Source: Flavobacterium palustre (GTDB taxonomy: Bacteria; Bacteroidota; Bacteroidia; Flavobacteriales; Flavobacteriaceae). From it: 64,000 nucleotides of DNA. The translations under genes were made by a program, and so were the position numbers. Numbering within the stretch: position 1 is the first letter of the stretch; the number at the start of each line of letters is the position of its first letter. The notes under the pieces are model-generated. The model was not told the DNA's origin. It did not search any database and saw only the letters and a list, made by a program, of their open reading frames with translations. The DNA lies in NCBI RefSeq assembly GCF_014639535.1, contig NZ_BMGA01000008.1, forward strand, positions 124,001 to 188,000, given 5' to 3'. Shown piece by piece: positions 8,071 to 16,799 of the stretch.

Positions 8071-9765
8071 ATGCTAAAAATCTCCAATTACCTTTTGCTG
8101 GCTGTATGTGCTTTTTCGTTCTTGTCCAGTAATGCTCAGGCTGTACAAGAAAACAAAGCTTTAATAACAGTTGATCTAAAAAAAGCAATAGCACCGATGA
8201 AACCCGTTTGGGCTTGGTTTGGCTATGACGAGCCCAATTACACCTATATGAAAGACGGTAAAAAGCTACTTTCTGAAATTGCTGATTTGAGTCCGGTTCC
8301 TGTTTATGTTCGGACGCATAGTTTGCTTGTTAGTGGTGATGGTGTGGCAGCTTTGAAATGGGGTTCTACTAATGCTTATACCGAAGATGCTAATGGAAAT
8401 CCGGTGTATAATTGGAAAATTGTAGACAGTATTTTTGATACTTATGTAAAAAGAGGAATGAAGCCTTTGGCACAAATAGGGTTTATGCCCGAAGCTTTAT
8501 CTACTCATCCGAGTCCGTACAGACATTATTGGAAGCCCGGAGACCCTTATACCGATATTATTACCGGTTGGGCTTATCCGCCAAAGGATTATGATAAATG
8601 GAGAAATCTTGTTTACGAATGGGTGAAACATTCTGTTGAGCGTTATGGAAAGAAAGAAGTAGAGAGTTGGTATTGGGAAGTGTGGAACGAGGCTAACGGG
8701 CATTATTGGAAAGGAACTCAGGAAGAGTTTTTTAAATTGTATGATTATGCAGCTGATGGGGTTAAAAGAGCATTGCCAACAGCAAAAATAGGTGGTTTGA
8801 ATATTGCGGGAACTTCCGGAAAAGGAGCTACAGAATGGATGAATAATTTTATCAAACATTGTATTTCAGGAACTAATTATGCCACGGGAAAAGTGGGTTC
8901 GCCATTAGAAGCGATTCTTTTTCATGCTAAAGGTCGTCCCAGATTAGTGGATGGAACAGTTATTATGGATATGGCTCCACAGTTGAGAGATATTCAGGCA
9001 GGTTTTAATATTACAATGTCTTATCCTGAGACTAAGGATTTACCGGTTATTATTGGAGAGTCGGATCCTGAAGGTTGTGCTGCCTGCGGTATGGCTACAA
9101 ATCCTGAAAATGCCTATCGAAACGGAACCATGTATTCGAGTTATACCGCTGCTTCTTTTGCACGTAAATATTTATTAGCTGATAAAACCAAAGCTAATTT
9201 TTTAGGAGCTGTTTCCTGGTCTTTCGAATTTGAAAACCAACCCTGGTTTTATGGTTTCAGGGATTTGGCAACAAACGGAGTGGATAAACCGGTTTTGAAT
9301 GTGTTCAGAATGTTTGGGATGATGAAAGGACAACGAATTGAAGCTATGAGTAACCGAATGTATCCTTTGGAAACGGTACTTACTAAGAGTATCCGTGACA
9401 ATCAATCAGATATAGGGGCATTAGCCAGTGCTGATGCTACATCTACGGCTGTGATGGTTTGGAATTACCATGATAAAGATGAAAAAGGTTCGGCCGAAAC
9501 GGTTGAGGTGACTCTGAATAACATTCCTGCCAGAAAAGCTACTTTAAACGTTTATCTTATCGACAGAGAAAATAGTAATTCCTACGAGGTTTGGAAAAAA
9601 ATGGGTTCACCACAAAATCCAACTTCGGAACAAATTGCTGTTTTGGAAAAGTCAGGAAAATTGAAATGTGTGACTACCAAAAAAGTGGAAATTCGTTCGG
9701 GAAAAATGAATGTGCCTTTGCAATTAATGCGACAAGCCGTGGCATTAGTTAAATTGGATTGGTAA
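8071..9765 (+). CDS. secreted glycoside hydrolase, GH39-like
   Basis: A 564-residue exported protein: residues 1-23 form a signal peptide (hydrophobic LLLAVCAFSFLSS, cleavage near NAQA). The body has the clan GH-A TIM-barrel layout of GH39 (beta-xylosidase/alpha-L-iduronidase): WYWEVWNEANGHYW holds the acid/base Glu207 in the WNE motif, and VIIGESDPEGC holds a candidate nucleophile Glu330. The C-terminal part after about 430 looks like an accessory beta domain. There is no T9SS tail, so it is probably periplasmic. The substrate is unknown. It stands alone, without SusC/SusD or other hydrolases, unlike a typical polysaccharide utilisation locus. Confidence 0.8.
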   Translation: MLKISNYLLLAVCAFSFLSSNAQAVQENKALITVDLKKAIAPMKPVWAWFGYDEPNYTYMKDGKKLLSEIADLSPVPVYVRTHSLLVSGDGVAALKWGSTNAYTEDANGNPVYNWKIVDSIFDTYVKRGMKPLAQIGFMPEALSTHPSPYRHYWKPGDPYTDIITGWAYPPKDYDKWRNLVYEWVKHSVERYGKKEVESWYWEVWNEANGHYWKGTQEEFFKLYDYAADGVKRALPTAKIGGLNIAGTSGKGATEWMNNFIKHCISGTNYATGKVGSPLEAILFHAKGRPRLVDGTVIMDMAPQLRDIQAGFNITMSYPETKDLPVIIGESDPEGCAACGMATNPENAYRNGTMYSSYTAASFARKYLLADKTKANFLGAVSWSFEFENQPWFYGFRDLATNGVDKPVLNVFRMFGMMKGQRIEAMSNRMYPLETVLTKSIRDNQSDIGALASADATSTAVMVWNYHDKDEKGSAETVEVTLNNIPARKATLNVYLIDRENSNSYEVWKKMGSPQNPTSEQIAVLEKSGKLKCVTTKKVEIRSGKMNVPLQLMRQAVALVKLDW

Positions 9766-9816
9766 ATAAAAAAAGAGAAATGGAGCTTATTGCTATTTTA
9801 TGTATGAGTAGTTGTT

Positions 9817-12111
9817 TTATCGGGCTTCTTTACATAAAATAGCATAAACTAATTCTTTTGTAGCTTTTTGATTCTGAAGTTTTTCTCTGACAACTTCAAA
9901 AGTAACTTTAAAATCACAGCCAGATTTATATTCACTGCAACCATAAGCTGTGTTGCCTTTTATGATGGTTCCTTTTTGACATTTTGGACAGGATAATACA
10001 TCCGATGGTACTTTTTCGATAGTTTTTTTAGGTTCTAATACCAATTGGAAATTTTCATCAAATCGTAATAAACCTTCGATAATACCAGTATCGGTTTTAA
10101 AGTCTTTTAAATTTACGGTAGAACCTTTTTGAAGCAATCGTAAGTATTGGTTTTCGGATATTTTTTTATCTGCAAAAGCAAAAGGCAATACAAAATCGCA
10201 ACCGGATTTGTAGGAACTACAACCGAAAGCTGATTTTCCTTTTAACAATGTTCCTTTTTTACATTTCGGACAGGATTCAGCTGTAATTCCGGCGGCTTTC
10301 TTTTTCTCGACAGCTGCTTCTTGTTTTTGAATATTTCCGGCATGCGAAATATTAGCCCGGGTAGTCTCACTTCGAACTTCATACACCAAAGCATCCACCA
10401 TTCGTTTCATATTATTGATAAACGCAGCAGCGGTAAAAGTGCTTTTTTCGATATCTTTTAGCTGCTTTTCCCAAGAACCGGTCAACTCCGCCGATTTTAA
10501 TAAATCGTTTTGGATGATATCAATCAGCTGAATTCCCGTTGGCGTTGGCAATACCTGTTTTTTATTTCGAACGATGTACTGGCGCTTAAAAAGTGTTTCG
10601 ATAATATTCGCCCGTGTTGATGGGCGTCCAATACCATTTTCTTTCATCAATTCGCGTAAATCTTCATCATCGACCTGCTTTCCTGCAGTTTCCATAGCAC
10701 GCAGTAAAGTTGCCTCGGTAAACTGATTGGGCGGTTTGGTTTCTTTTTGAAGAAATGAAGGTTCGTGCGGTCCTTTTTCTCCCACAATAAAACTCGGTAA
10801 CAAATCAGCTTCTTTTTCTTTTGCGTTAGGATCTTCAAAAACAACTCGGAATCCTTTTTTCAGAATTTCTTTTCCGGTTGTTTTAAAAGTTACATCAGCT
10901 GCTTTTCCAATTACTGTGGTGTTGGCAACCAGACAATCATCATAAAAAACAGCAATAAAACGCTTTACAATAATATCATACACCTGTTGCTGGTTGTGCG
11001 GCAGGTTATTTTGTATTCCTGTTGGAATTATAGCATGGTGATCGGTGACTTTTTTATCATTGAAAACCTTAGGCGATTTTTTAATTTTCTTTCCTAAAAG
11101 CGGTTCTGTCAATGCTGAATAATTAGTTAGTTTTTGAAGAATTCCGGGTACTTTTGGATAAATATCACCAGGCAAAAAAGTAGTATCTACTCTGGGATAG
11201 GTTACTACTTTTTGTTCGTACAAAGTCTGGACAATTTTCAGGGTTTCATCTGCCGAAAATCCAAACTTAGTATTGCAATACACTTGTAAACCTGTTAAAT
11301 CAAATAATTTTGGAGCATATTCATTTCCATTCTTTTTTTCGACAGCAACAATTTCGAACTCGCTTTCTTTTACTTTGTTGGCTAAAAGTTCTCCATCTTC
11401 TTTTTTAAGAAAACGACCTTCTTCATAACTAAAAAGTGTTTCTCTGTACAAAGTTTGTAATTCCCAATAAGGCTGAGGAACGAAATTTTCGATTTCCTTA
11501 AAACGTTCCACCACCATTGCTAATGTAGGTGTTTGCACCCGACCAATGGACAAAACCTGTTTGTAACCACCGTGTTTTAGGGTGTACAAACGCGTCGCAT
11601 TCATTCCTAATAGCCAGTCGCCAATGGCTCTGGAAAAACCGGCATAGAATAAGTTGTCGTAATTTGTGGCTGGTTTTAAATTTTCAAAACCTTCTTTTAT
11701 GGCTTCAGTTGTTAAGGAGGAAATCCACAGTCGTTGTACTTCGCCTTTATAGTTGGCTTCGTTCATCACCCAGCGTTGAATTAATTCTCCTTCCTGTCCG
11801 GCATCCCCGCAATTGATAACCAATTCGGCTTTGTCAAACAAACTTTTTATAATTTTAAACTGCTTTTGGATTCCGGAATTTTCCACCACCTTAGTTTCGA
11901 ATTTTTCGGGAAGCATCGGGAGGTTGTTCAAATCCCAACTTTTCCAGTGGGGCTTGTAATCATTAGGTTCTTTTAGCGTACATAAATGCCCAAAGGTGTA
12001 AGTTACTGCATAGCCGTTGCCTTCAAAATAGCCGTCATGTTTGGTGTTAGCACCCAAAACGGCTGCTATTTCTCTTGCTACACTTGGTTTTTCGGCAATA
12101 CAGACCTTCAT
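9817..12111 (-). CDS. topB: DNA topoisomerase III
   Basis: A type IA topoisomerase of 764 residues that decatenates and removes recombination intermediates. The N-terminal Toprim domain begins MKVCIAEKPSVAREIA and includes NCGDAGQEGELIQR (acidic metal ligands). SIGRVQTPTLAMV is a family hallmark, and the catalytic Tyr lies in VVTYPRVDTTFLPGD. Two C-terminal zinc-ribbon-like repeats follow (CPKCKKGTLLKGKSAFGCS... and CPKCQKGTIIKGNTAYGCS...), each with four Cys, as in the topoisomerase C-terminal repeat family. topB copies also occur on Bacteroidetes conjugative elements, but no relaxase, tra or integrase gene is near, so this looks chromosomal. Convergent with the GH39 gene. Confidence 0.93.
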   Translation of the reverse strand: MKVCIAEKPSVAREIAAVLGANTKHDGYFEGNGYAVTYTFGHLCTLKEPNDYKPHWKSWDLNNLPMLPEKFETKVVENSGIQKQFKIIKSLFDKAELVINCGDAGQEGELIQRWVMNEANYKGEVQRLWISSLTTEAIKEGFENLKPATNYDNLFYAGFSRAIGDWLLGMNATRLYTLKHGGYKQVLSIGRVQTPTLAMVVERFKEIENFVPQPYWELQTLYRETLFSYEEGRFLKKEDGELLANKVKESEFEIVAVEKKNGNEYAPKLFDLTGLQVYCNTKFGFSADETLKIVQTLYEQKVVTYPRVDTTFLPGDIYPKVPGILQKLTNYSALTEPLLGKKIKKSPKVFNDKKVTDHHAIIPTGIQNNLPHNQQQVYDIIVKRFIAVFYDDCLVANTTVIGKAADVTFKTTGKEILKKGFRVVFEDPNAKEKEADLLPSFIVGEKGPHEPSFLQKETKPPNQFTEATLLRAMETAGKQVDDEDLRELMKENGIGRPSTRANIIETLFKRQYIVRNKKQVLPTPTGIQLIDIIQNDLLKSAELTGSWEKQLKDIEKSTFTAAAFINNMKRMVDALVYEVRSETTRANISHAGNIQKQEAAVEKKKAAGITAESCPKCKKGTLLKGKSAFGCSSYKSGCDFVLPFAFADKKISENQYLRLLQKGSTVNLKDFKTDTGIIEGLLRFDENFQLVLEPKKTIEKVPSDVLSCPKCQKGTIIKGNTAYGCSEYKSGCDFKVTFEVVREKLQNQKATKELVYAILCKEAR

Positions 12112-12201
12112 TTTCTCTTTCTAAATTTGAAGCCGCAAATTAGGAATTTTGAAATTGGGAATAAAGAGAAATCATCAGGAGTTATGAACTAAGCTAATTG
12201 T

Positions 12202-12241
12202 AAAAATAAAGCCGTTTCAATATTAATTTTGAAACGGCTTT
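12202..12241 (-). terminator. intrinsic terminator of hmp
   Basis: 13-bp stem (12208-12220 with 12229-12241, AAAGCCGTTTCAA) followed on the minus strand by TTTATTTTTA. It lies 17 bp past the hmp stop. Confidence 0.88.
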
Positions 12242-12258
12242 CTTCATTTACTTCTATT

Positions 12259-13458
12259 TTAATTTAAGGAAACAGATTGAGGACCAAATTCTTCATAGAA
12301 AATATTCGCTTTATCAACATCAAACTCAATCAGAGTTTCATAATGTGCTTTGATGAAAGGAGCTGGTCCGCATAAATAGTAGCGGGCATTTTCTAGTAAA
12401 ATTGCTTCTTTGCATTTTTTCAAATCCACTCTTCCTTTTATGATTTTATGTTCGGTATTTTCATCCGGATTTTCATTAAAGATATAGGTTTCCAACCAAT
12501 CGGATTCTTTTTCGATAGTAGCTACACTATCTTTAAAAGCATGAACGGCATTGTTTCGACAGCCATGCACCCAAACAGTTTTGTTTTTGGTATTTTTTTC
12601 ATTGGTCTCCAGCATGCTCAATAAAGGTGTTATTCCTACTCCGCCACTTATTAAAACTATCGGTGCTTTATCATCCTGCAAATAAAAATTTCCTGCCGGA
12701 GCCGATACATTTACCGTATCACCCACATTTAACTGATGCAATGTGTTAGAAACCATCCCTTCTGGTTGTTCTGAAATGGCGTTTTCTCTTTTTACAGAAA
12801 TTCGGTAATATTCTGGATTAAAAGCTGTAGAAAGACTGTATTGTCGTGGTTGTAACAGTCCTAATTGTTCAACAAAAAACTGTACGCTGATGTATTGTCC
12901 TGCGGTATAAGAAACAATTTCTTTGCCATCCGACGGATATAAATAAAATGATTTTATTTCTTCGGATTCGTTTACGATGTCTTTAATTACAAAACTTCTC
13001 CAGCCGTTCCAGGCTCCCGTAGTTTGGGTGTTTTTAAGATAAAAACCGGCTTCAATGTCAATCATTATTTTTGCCAGTTCATTGTAAGCCGTTGTCCAGG
13101 CTTCTACTAATTCTGGAGTGGCTACATCTCCTAAAACTTCCTGTATCGAAGCAATTAAATGCTTGCCAACAATAGCATAATCCTGAGCCTGAATGTTTAA
13201 ACTTACGTGTTTGTTTCCAATTCCTTTTAAAATATCAATCAATACAGACGGATTATCGATATGCGAAGCATAAGCCAAAACAGCTCCGGCAAGTGCGTGC
13301 TTTTGTTTGCCATTAGCCTGATTTCCCATATTGAAAACCGATTTTAATTCGGGGTTATGTTCAAACATTCGCTTGTAAAAATAGTCGGTAAGAATTGCAC
13401 CGGAAGATTGTAAAATGGGGATTGTCGCTTTAATTAATTGTTTTTGTTCACTGTTCAT
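12259..13458 (-). CDS. hmp: flavohemoglobin, nitric oxide dioxygenase
   Basis: Converts NO and O2 to nitrate with NADPH electrons; cytoplasmic detoxification of nitrosative stress. The 399 residues match Hmp. The globin domain (about 1-135) has the distal Tyr in TDYFYKRMF and the proximal His in GNKHVSLNIQ. The FAD domain (about 150-255) has RQYSLSTAFN, and the NAD(P) domain has ISGGVGITPLLSMLE and YLCGPAPFIKAHYE. It ends with the EEFGPQ-like FYEEFGPQSVSLN. A Crp/Fnr-like palindrome sits upstream at the position expected for an activator. The gene is monocistronic with its own terminator. Confidence 0.95.
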   Translation of the reverse strand: MNSEQKQLIKATIPILQSSGAILTDYFYKRMFEHNPELKSVFNMGNQANGKQKHALAGAVLAYASHIDNPSVLIDILKGIGNKHVSLNIQAQDYAIVGKHLIASIQEVLGDVATPELVEAWTTAYNELAKIMIDIEAGFYLKNTQTTGAWNGWRSFVIKDIVNESEEIKSFYLYPSDGKEIVSYTAGQYISVQFFVEQLGLLQPRQYSLSTAFNPEYYRISVKRENAISEQPEGMVSNTLHQLNVGDTVNVSAPAGNFYLQDDKAPIVLISGGVGITPLLSMLETNEKNTKNKTVWVHGCRNNAVHAFKDSVATIEKESDWLETYIFNENPDENTEHKIIKGRVDLKKCKEAILLENARYYLCGPAPFIKAHYETLIEFDVDKANIFYEEFGPQSVSLN

Positions 13459-13479
13459 AAGAGTCTATTTAATTTTTTT

Positions 13480-13526
13480 CAAAACTAACTTAGAACAGTA
13501 ATTTGCTTTTATGATGCAAATCATAA
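13480..13526 (-). promoter_or_regulatory. hmp promoter with Crp/Fnr-like operator
   Basis: A perfect dyad TTATGAT-GCAA-ATCATAA (13509-13526) contains the TGATnnnnATCA core of Crp/Fnr-family sites. On the minus strand a -7 box TAGTTTTG lies at 13487-13480 with no -33 TTTG at the right distance. With transcription starting near 13476, the dyad centre (13517.5) falls close to -41.5, the class II activator position. Confidence 0.65.
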
Positions 13527-13543
13527 AACTGTAATAAATAAGA

Positions 13544-13894
13544 TTAAATGCTCTCCCAATTCAATTGGCTGACAGCAGTAAATTCAAGCTCTTTGATGAT
13601 TTGTTGCTGGCGGAATTTCTTTCCAATACTGCTATCTTCCCAAAAAGAAGCAGCGTTTTTAGGATAAGGAATTTTTAAGTCTAAAATGGATAAGTTTTTT
13701 GTATTTTCTTTCGAATACAACCGAAAAACAATAGCATAAATATAATTGACAACATCATCAATAGTAAACTGAAGTTTGAAATCAGGTCGTAGATCTTCGT
13801 CAGTTTCAAAACAAACAGCACCAACTTCAAATTCCTCTTCAACAAATGGAATTTTAATAATTTCTTCTATTGTTTTTAAAACAGCTGCGTCCAT
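13544..13894 (-). CDS. hypothetical protein
   Basis: A 116-residue soluble, acidic protein I do not recognise. Visible features are VEEEFEVGAVCFETDEDLRPDFKLQFTIDDVVNYIYAIVFRLYS in the middle and a Trp-containing FWEDSSIGKKF segment. There are no signal peptide, membrane segments or clear motifs. It lies just upstream of the hmp operator and is transcribed in the same direction, separated from the nucleosidase gene by about 75 bp. The open frame with a clean ATG and ordinary flavobacterial codon use suggests a real gene. Function unknown. Confidence 0.6.
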   Translation of the reverse strand: MDAAVLKTIEEIIKIPFVEEEFEVGAVCFETDEDLRPDFKLQFTIDDVVNYIYAIVFRLYSKENTKNLSILDLKIPYPKNAASFWEDSSIGKKFRQQQIIKELEFTAVSQLNWESI

Positions 13895-13970
13895 TTTTGT
13901 ATTGTACTATGAGTAATAGAATTGACTTTCAAAGGGAAAATTACAAAGCAGCAATCATTTTGATTTACTA

Positions 13971-14561
13971 TTAGTAGCGATTAATTTGGAGAATTTCACC
14001 AAAAGCAACAGCAGCTTTGTGTACTAAAACCGTCCAGTCGTCGGCTGCATTGTCATCAGCACCATCTGAGATGTATTTCAAACATAAAAATGGAATCTTT
14101 TCTTTCATAGCTATGGTTGCCAGAGCATAGGCTTCCATATCCACAACGTCATATTTCGTTTCGCTATGTCCCATTTCAAAACTATCACCGGTACCGCAAA
14201 TTCCCGCAGGAAGACTTTCCATAGGTAAACCATATTGTAATACCGTTGGCACACCCGAAAAAGGAGTTTCATACAATTCGTAACCCAAACCTCTCACATC
14301 CATATCGCGTTGTACAAACTGGGTACAGCAAACTACATCTCCTTTGCTAAATTGACTGCTTCCGGCAGATCCTAAATTCACAATTAATTCCGGCTTTTTT
14401 TGATGAATAGCCTTAGTTAATTCGTAAGAGGCATTGAGTTTTCCAATACCAGTGAACAACTTGTTGTGATGGTGAAAAATTTCGCCTGCTTCCATTTCTA
14501 AAGCAAATACAAAAAGTATATTTTCTAATGAATATTTGTGGGTTGGATTTATTGTTATCAT
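13971..14561 (-). CDS. phosphorylase-superfamily nucleosidase (MTA/SAH nucleosidase-like)
   Basis: A 196-residue protein of the PNP/UDP phosphorylase superfamily, shorter than E. coli Pfs (about 230). LIVNLGSAGSS is the glycine-rich phosphate or ribose loop, YDVVDMEAYALA carries the Glu that contacts the ribose, and CLKYISDGAD contains the catalytic Asp of the nucleosidase branch. It probably cleaves a purine nucleoside such as methylthioadenosine or S-adenosylhomocysteine, but the exact substrate cannot be read from sequence. A TAAATTTG -7 box lies at 14609-14602, giving a leader of about 37 nt. Confidence 0.8.
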   Translation of the reverse strand: MITINPTHKYSLENILFVFALEMEAGEIFHHHNKLFTGIGKLNASYELTKAIHQKKPELIVNLGSAGSSQFSKGDVVCCTQFVQRDMDVRGLGYELYETPFSGVPTVLQYGLPMESLPAGICGTGDSFEMGHSETKYDVVDMEAYALATIAMKEKIPFLCLKYISDGADDNAADDWTVLVHKAAVAFGEILQINRY

Positions 14562-14723
14562 TTGTATCTGTTGATTTGTACTGAGGATTTTTTAATAGAT
14601 GCAAATTTAGATGTTCCTTGTAAAGGTGTAACTATTTTGAGGGCATTTTTTGAATTAATAAAAAGGATGGAAAGCAGAGTAGGGTTGTTACAATAAAATA
14701 GAATCCGATTAAAAATGAACATG

Positions 14724-14756
14724 CCCCAAAAAGTTAGACACTATTTGGGGTATTTT
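14724..14756. terminator. hairpin at the end of dsbD
   Basis: CCCCAAA (14724-14730) pairs with TTTGGGG (14744-14750), followed by a T-run on the plus strand. It touches the dsbD stop codon. The sequence ATGCCCCAAAAAGTTAGACA also resembles the ends of some IS3-family elements (see findings), so its role as a dsbD terminator is uncertain. Confidence 0.5.
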
Positions 14757-16799
14757 TTATTTAAACTTCGCGATTCCTGCATTCAACCAATTGTAATATT
14801 CATCAACACCTACATAGCTAATTGTTTGCTGCTCTGTATTTAAACTATTCCCTTCTAAATCGGTTAATACATACAAAGGCTGGGTATTGGTTTTGTATCT
14901 GGATATCATAAAATCAGTCCATTTATCACCGATGGTCTCAATTTCAGCACCTGTGGTTGGAGAAACAAACTGTTGTGCTTTTGGCAATGCTCTTTTATCA
15001 TCGACATACAATGATATAAGCACAATTTTATCTTTTAAAATAGGTAAAACCTTTTTATCAGACCAAACATTGTTTTCCATTTTTCGGCAATTTACACAGG
15101 CAAATCCTGTAAAATCAAGCATAATGGGTTTATTTACTTTTTTAGCATAAGCCAATCCATATTGGTAATTATCAAAAACCAGCAAACCATGAGGACCTAT
15201 TTTTCCTCCTTCGGGCAAATCAATTTTAGTCGAATTCCCACCGGAAACACTCAATCCCATTGGACTTTCACTGTATTCCATTGGTGGAGGAAATGCGCTG
15301 ATTATTTTCAAAGGAGCACCCCAAAGTCCGGGAATTAAATAAATAGTAAAAGTCAACACCAATAATCCCATTCCTAATCGTCCAACTGAAATATGTGTAA
15401 TCGGACTATCATGCGGCAAACTTATCTTTCCAAATAAATACAATGCTAAAGTTCCAAAAATAGCAATCCAAATCGCTAAAAACACTTCTCTTTCCAATAG
15501 ATGCAATTGCAAAACCAAATCGGCATTCGATAAAAATTTAAAAGCCAAAGCCAATTCCAGGAATCCTAAAACTACTTTCACGGTATTTAACCAACCACCT
15601 GATTTAGGTAACGATTGCAGCCAACCCGGGAAAAAAGCAAACAACATAAATGGCAAAGCCAATGCTGTAGAAAAACCAAGCATCCCTACAATTGGTGCTA
15701 AACCTCCATTAGACGCTGCTTCAACCAGTAAACTTCCTACTATAGGTCCTGTACAGGAAAACGACACGACCGCCAGGGCTAATGCCATAAATACAATTCC
15801 TATTATTCCTCCTCTGTCGGCCTGACTGTCTAATTTATTTGCCCAGGAATTAGGTAATACCAATTCGAAAGCTCCTAAAAATGAAGCTGCAAAAACAACC
15901 AATAGCACAAAAAACAACAGATTAAACCAAACATTGGTTGATAAAGCATTTAAAGCTCCTGCTCCAAAAACAGCGGTAATAATAGAACCTAATAAAACAT
16001 AAATTACAATAATTGAAATTCCGTAAATAATGGCATTTCGAATTCCTTTTGCTCGTGTTTTACTCTGTTTGGTAAAAAAACTAACGGTCATTGGAATCAT
16101 CGGAAAAACACAAGGTGTTAACAAAGCTGTAAAACCAAACAAAAAAGCAACAAAAAAGATAGACCAAAGACTTCTTGAAGCTGTTGCAGTTGTTGTAGTC
16201 ACAGCTTCTTTTTCGGGAGTTTCAATAACATTACTGGCACCAAGACCGGGAGTTATCGAGTCGGCTTTTATAGTATCAACAGTATTTGTGTTCTGAGCTA
16301 CTGCTTCCAAAACATTCTTATTTTGATTTGGAACCGCAGCTGCAATTACATTCGAAGGAATTGAGAACGTAAAATTCTTCTTCAAATTAATACAAACCTC
16401 TTTACAAGCCTGATAATTCAATTCAACTTCGATTTTATCTAACTTTGGATTTATTATTTTAATTTCTTGCTGAATTTGAGCTTTACCTTCAAAAAAAGTT
16501 TCATTAACCTCAAAAATATCGTTATAAGCCGTTTTGGTTTTACTCTCTTTGGCTTTGCCAACCAAATTATAATTTCCCGACTGATTTTTAAAAACAACTT
16601 CCATAGGCAGTGGACCGCCATCGGGAGTAAACTGAGAATACATGTGCCATTCTTTCTCAATTACCGCATTAAAAGTCAATACGAAAACACCTTCTGACTT
16701 TTGTTCCATTTTAGTGGTCCATTTTACAGGATCTAAAATTTGTGAATTTACATTGATAAAAACCAAAAAAGCGGTAAGTAGAAATAATAGTTTTTTCAT
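14757..16799 (-). CDS. dsbD: DsbD-type thiol:disulfide interchange protein
   Basis: An inner-membrane electron relay moving reducing power from cytoplasmic thioredoxin to periplasmic thiols. Signal peptide (1-19), then an N-terminal DsbD-alpha-like domain with a Cys pair in QACKEVCI (about 133-139). The multi-span DsbD-beta region carries the two redox cysteines in TPCVFPMIP (about 229) and SFSCTGPIVG (about 348). A C-terminal thioredoxin-like domain has CVNC in GFACVNCRKMEN (about 568). So all three modules and six Cys are present in 680 residues. Its ATG overlaps the tilS stop (ATGA), making it the last gene of pabB-tilS-dsbD. Confidence 0.93.
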   Translation of the reverse strand: MKKLLFLLTAFLVFINVNSQILDPVKWTTKMEQKSEGVFVLTFNAVIEKEWHMYSQFTPDGGPLPMEVVFKNQSGNYNLVGKAKESKTKTAYNDIFEVNETFFEGKAQIQQEIKIINPKLDKIEVELNYQACKEVCINLKKNFTFSIPSNVIAAAVPNQNKNVLEAVAQNTNTVDTIKADSITPGLGASNVIETPEKEAVTTTTATASRSLWSIFFVAFLFGFTALLTPCVFPMIPMTVSFFTKQSKTRAKGIRNAIIYGISIIVIYVLLGSIITAVFGAGALNALSTNVWFNLLFFVLLVVFAASFLGAFELVLPNSWANKLDSQADRGGIIGIVFMALALAVVSFSCTGPIVGSLLVEAASNGGLAPIVGMLGFSTALALPFMLFAFFPGWLQSLPKSGGWLNTVKVVLGFLELALAFKFLSNADLVLQLHLLEREVFLAIWIAIFGTLALYLFGKISLPHDSPITHISVGRLGMGLLVLTFTIYLIPGLWGAPLKIISAFPPPMEYSESPMGLSVSGGNSTKIDLPEGGKIGPHGLLVFDNYQYGLAYAKKVNKPIMLDFTGFACVNCRKMENNVWSDKKVLPILKDKIVLISLYVDDKRALPKAQQFVSPTTGAEIETIGDKWTDFMISRYKTNTQPLYVLTDLEGNSLNTEQQTISYVGVDEYYNWLNAGIAKFK

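Noticed and set aside
9817-12111. topB as a marker of an integrated conjugative element
   Set aside because: No relaxase, tra, integrase or att-like repeats lie around it.
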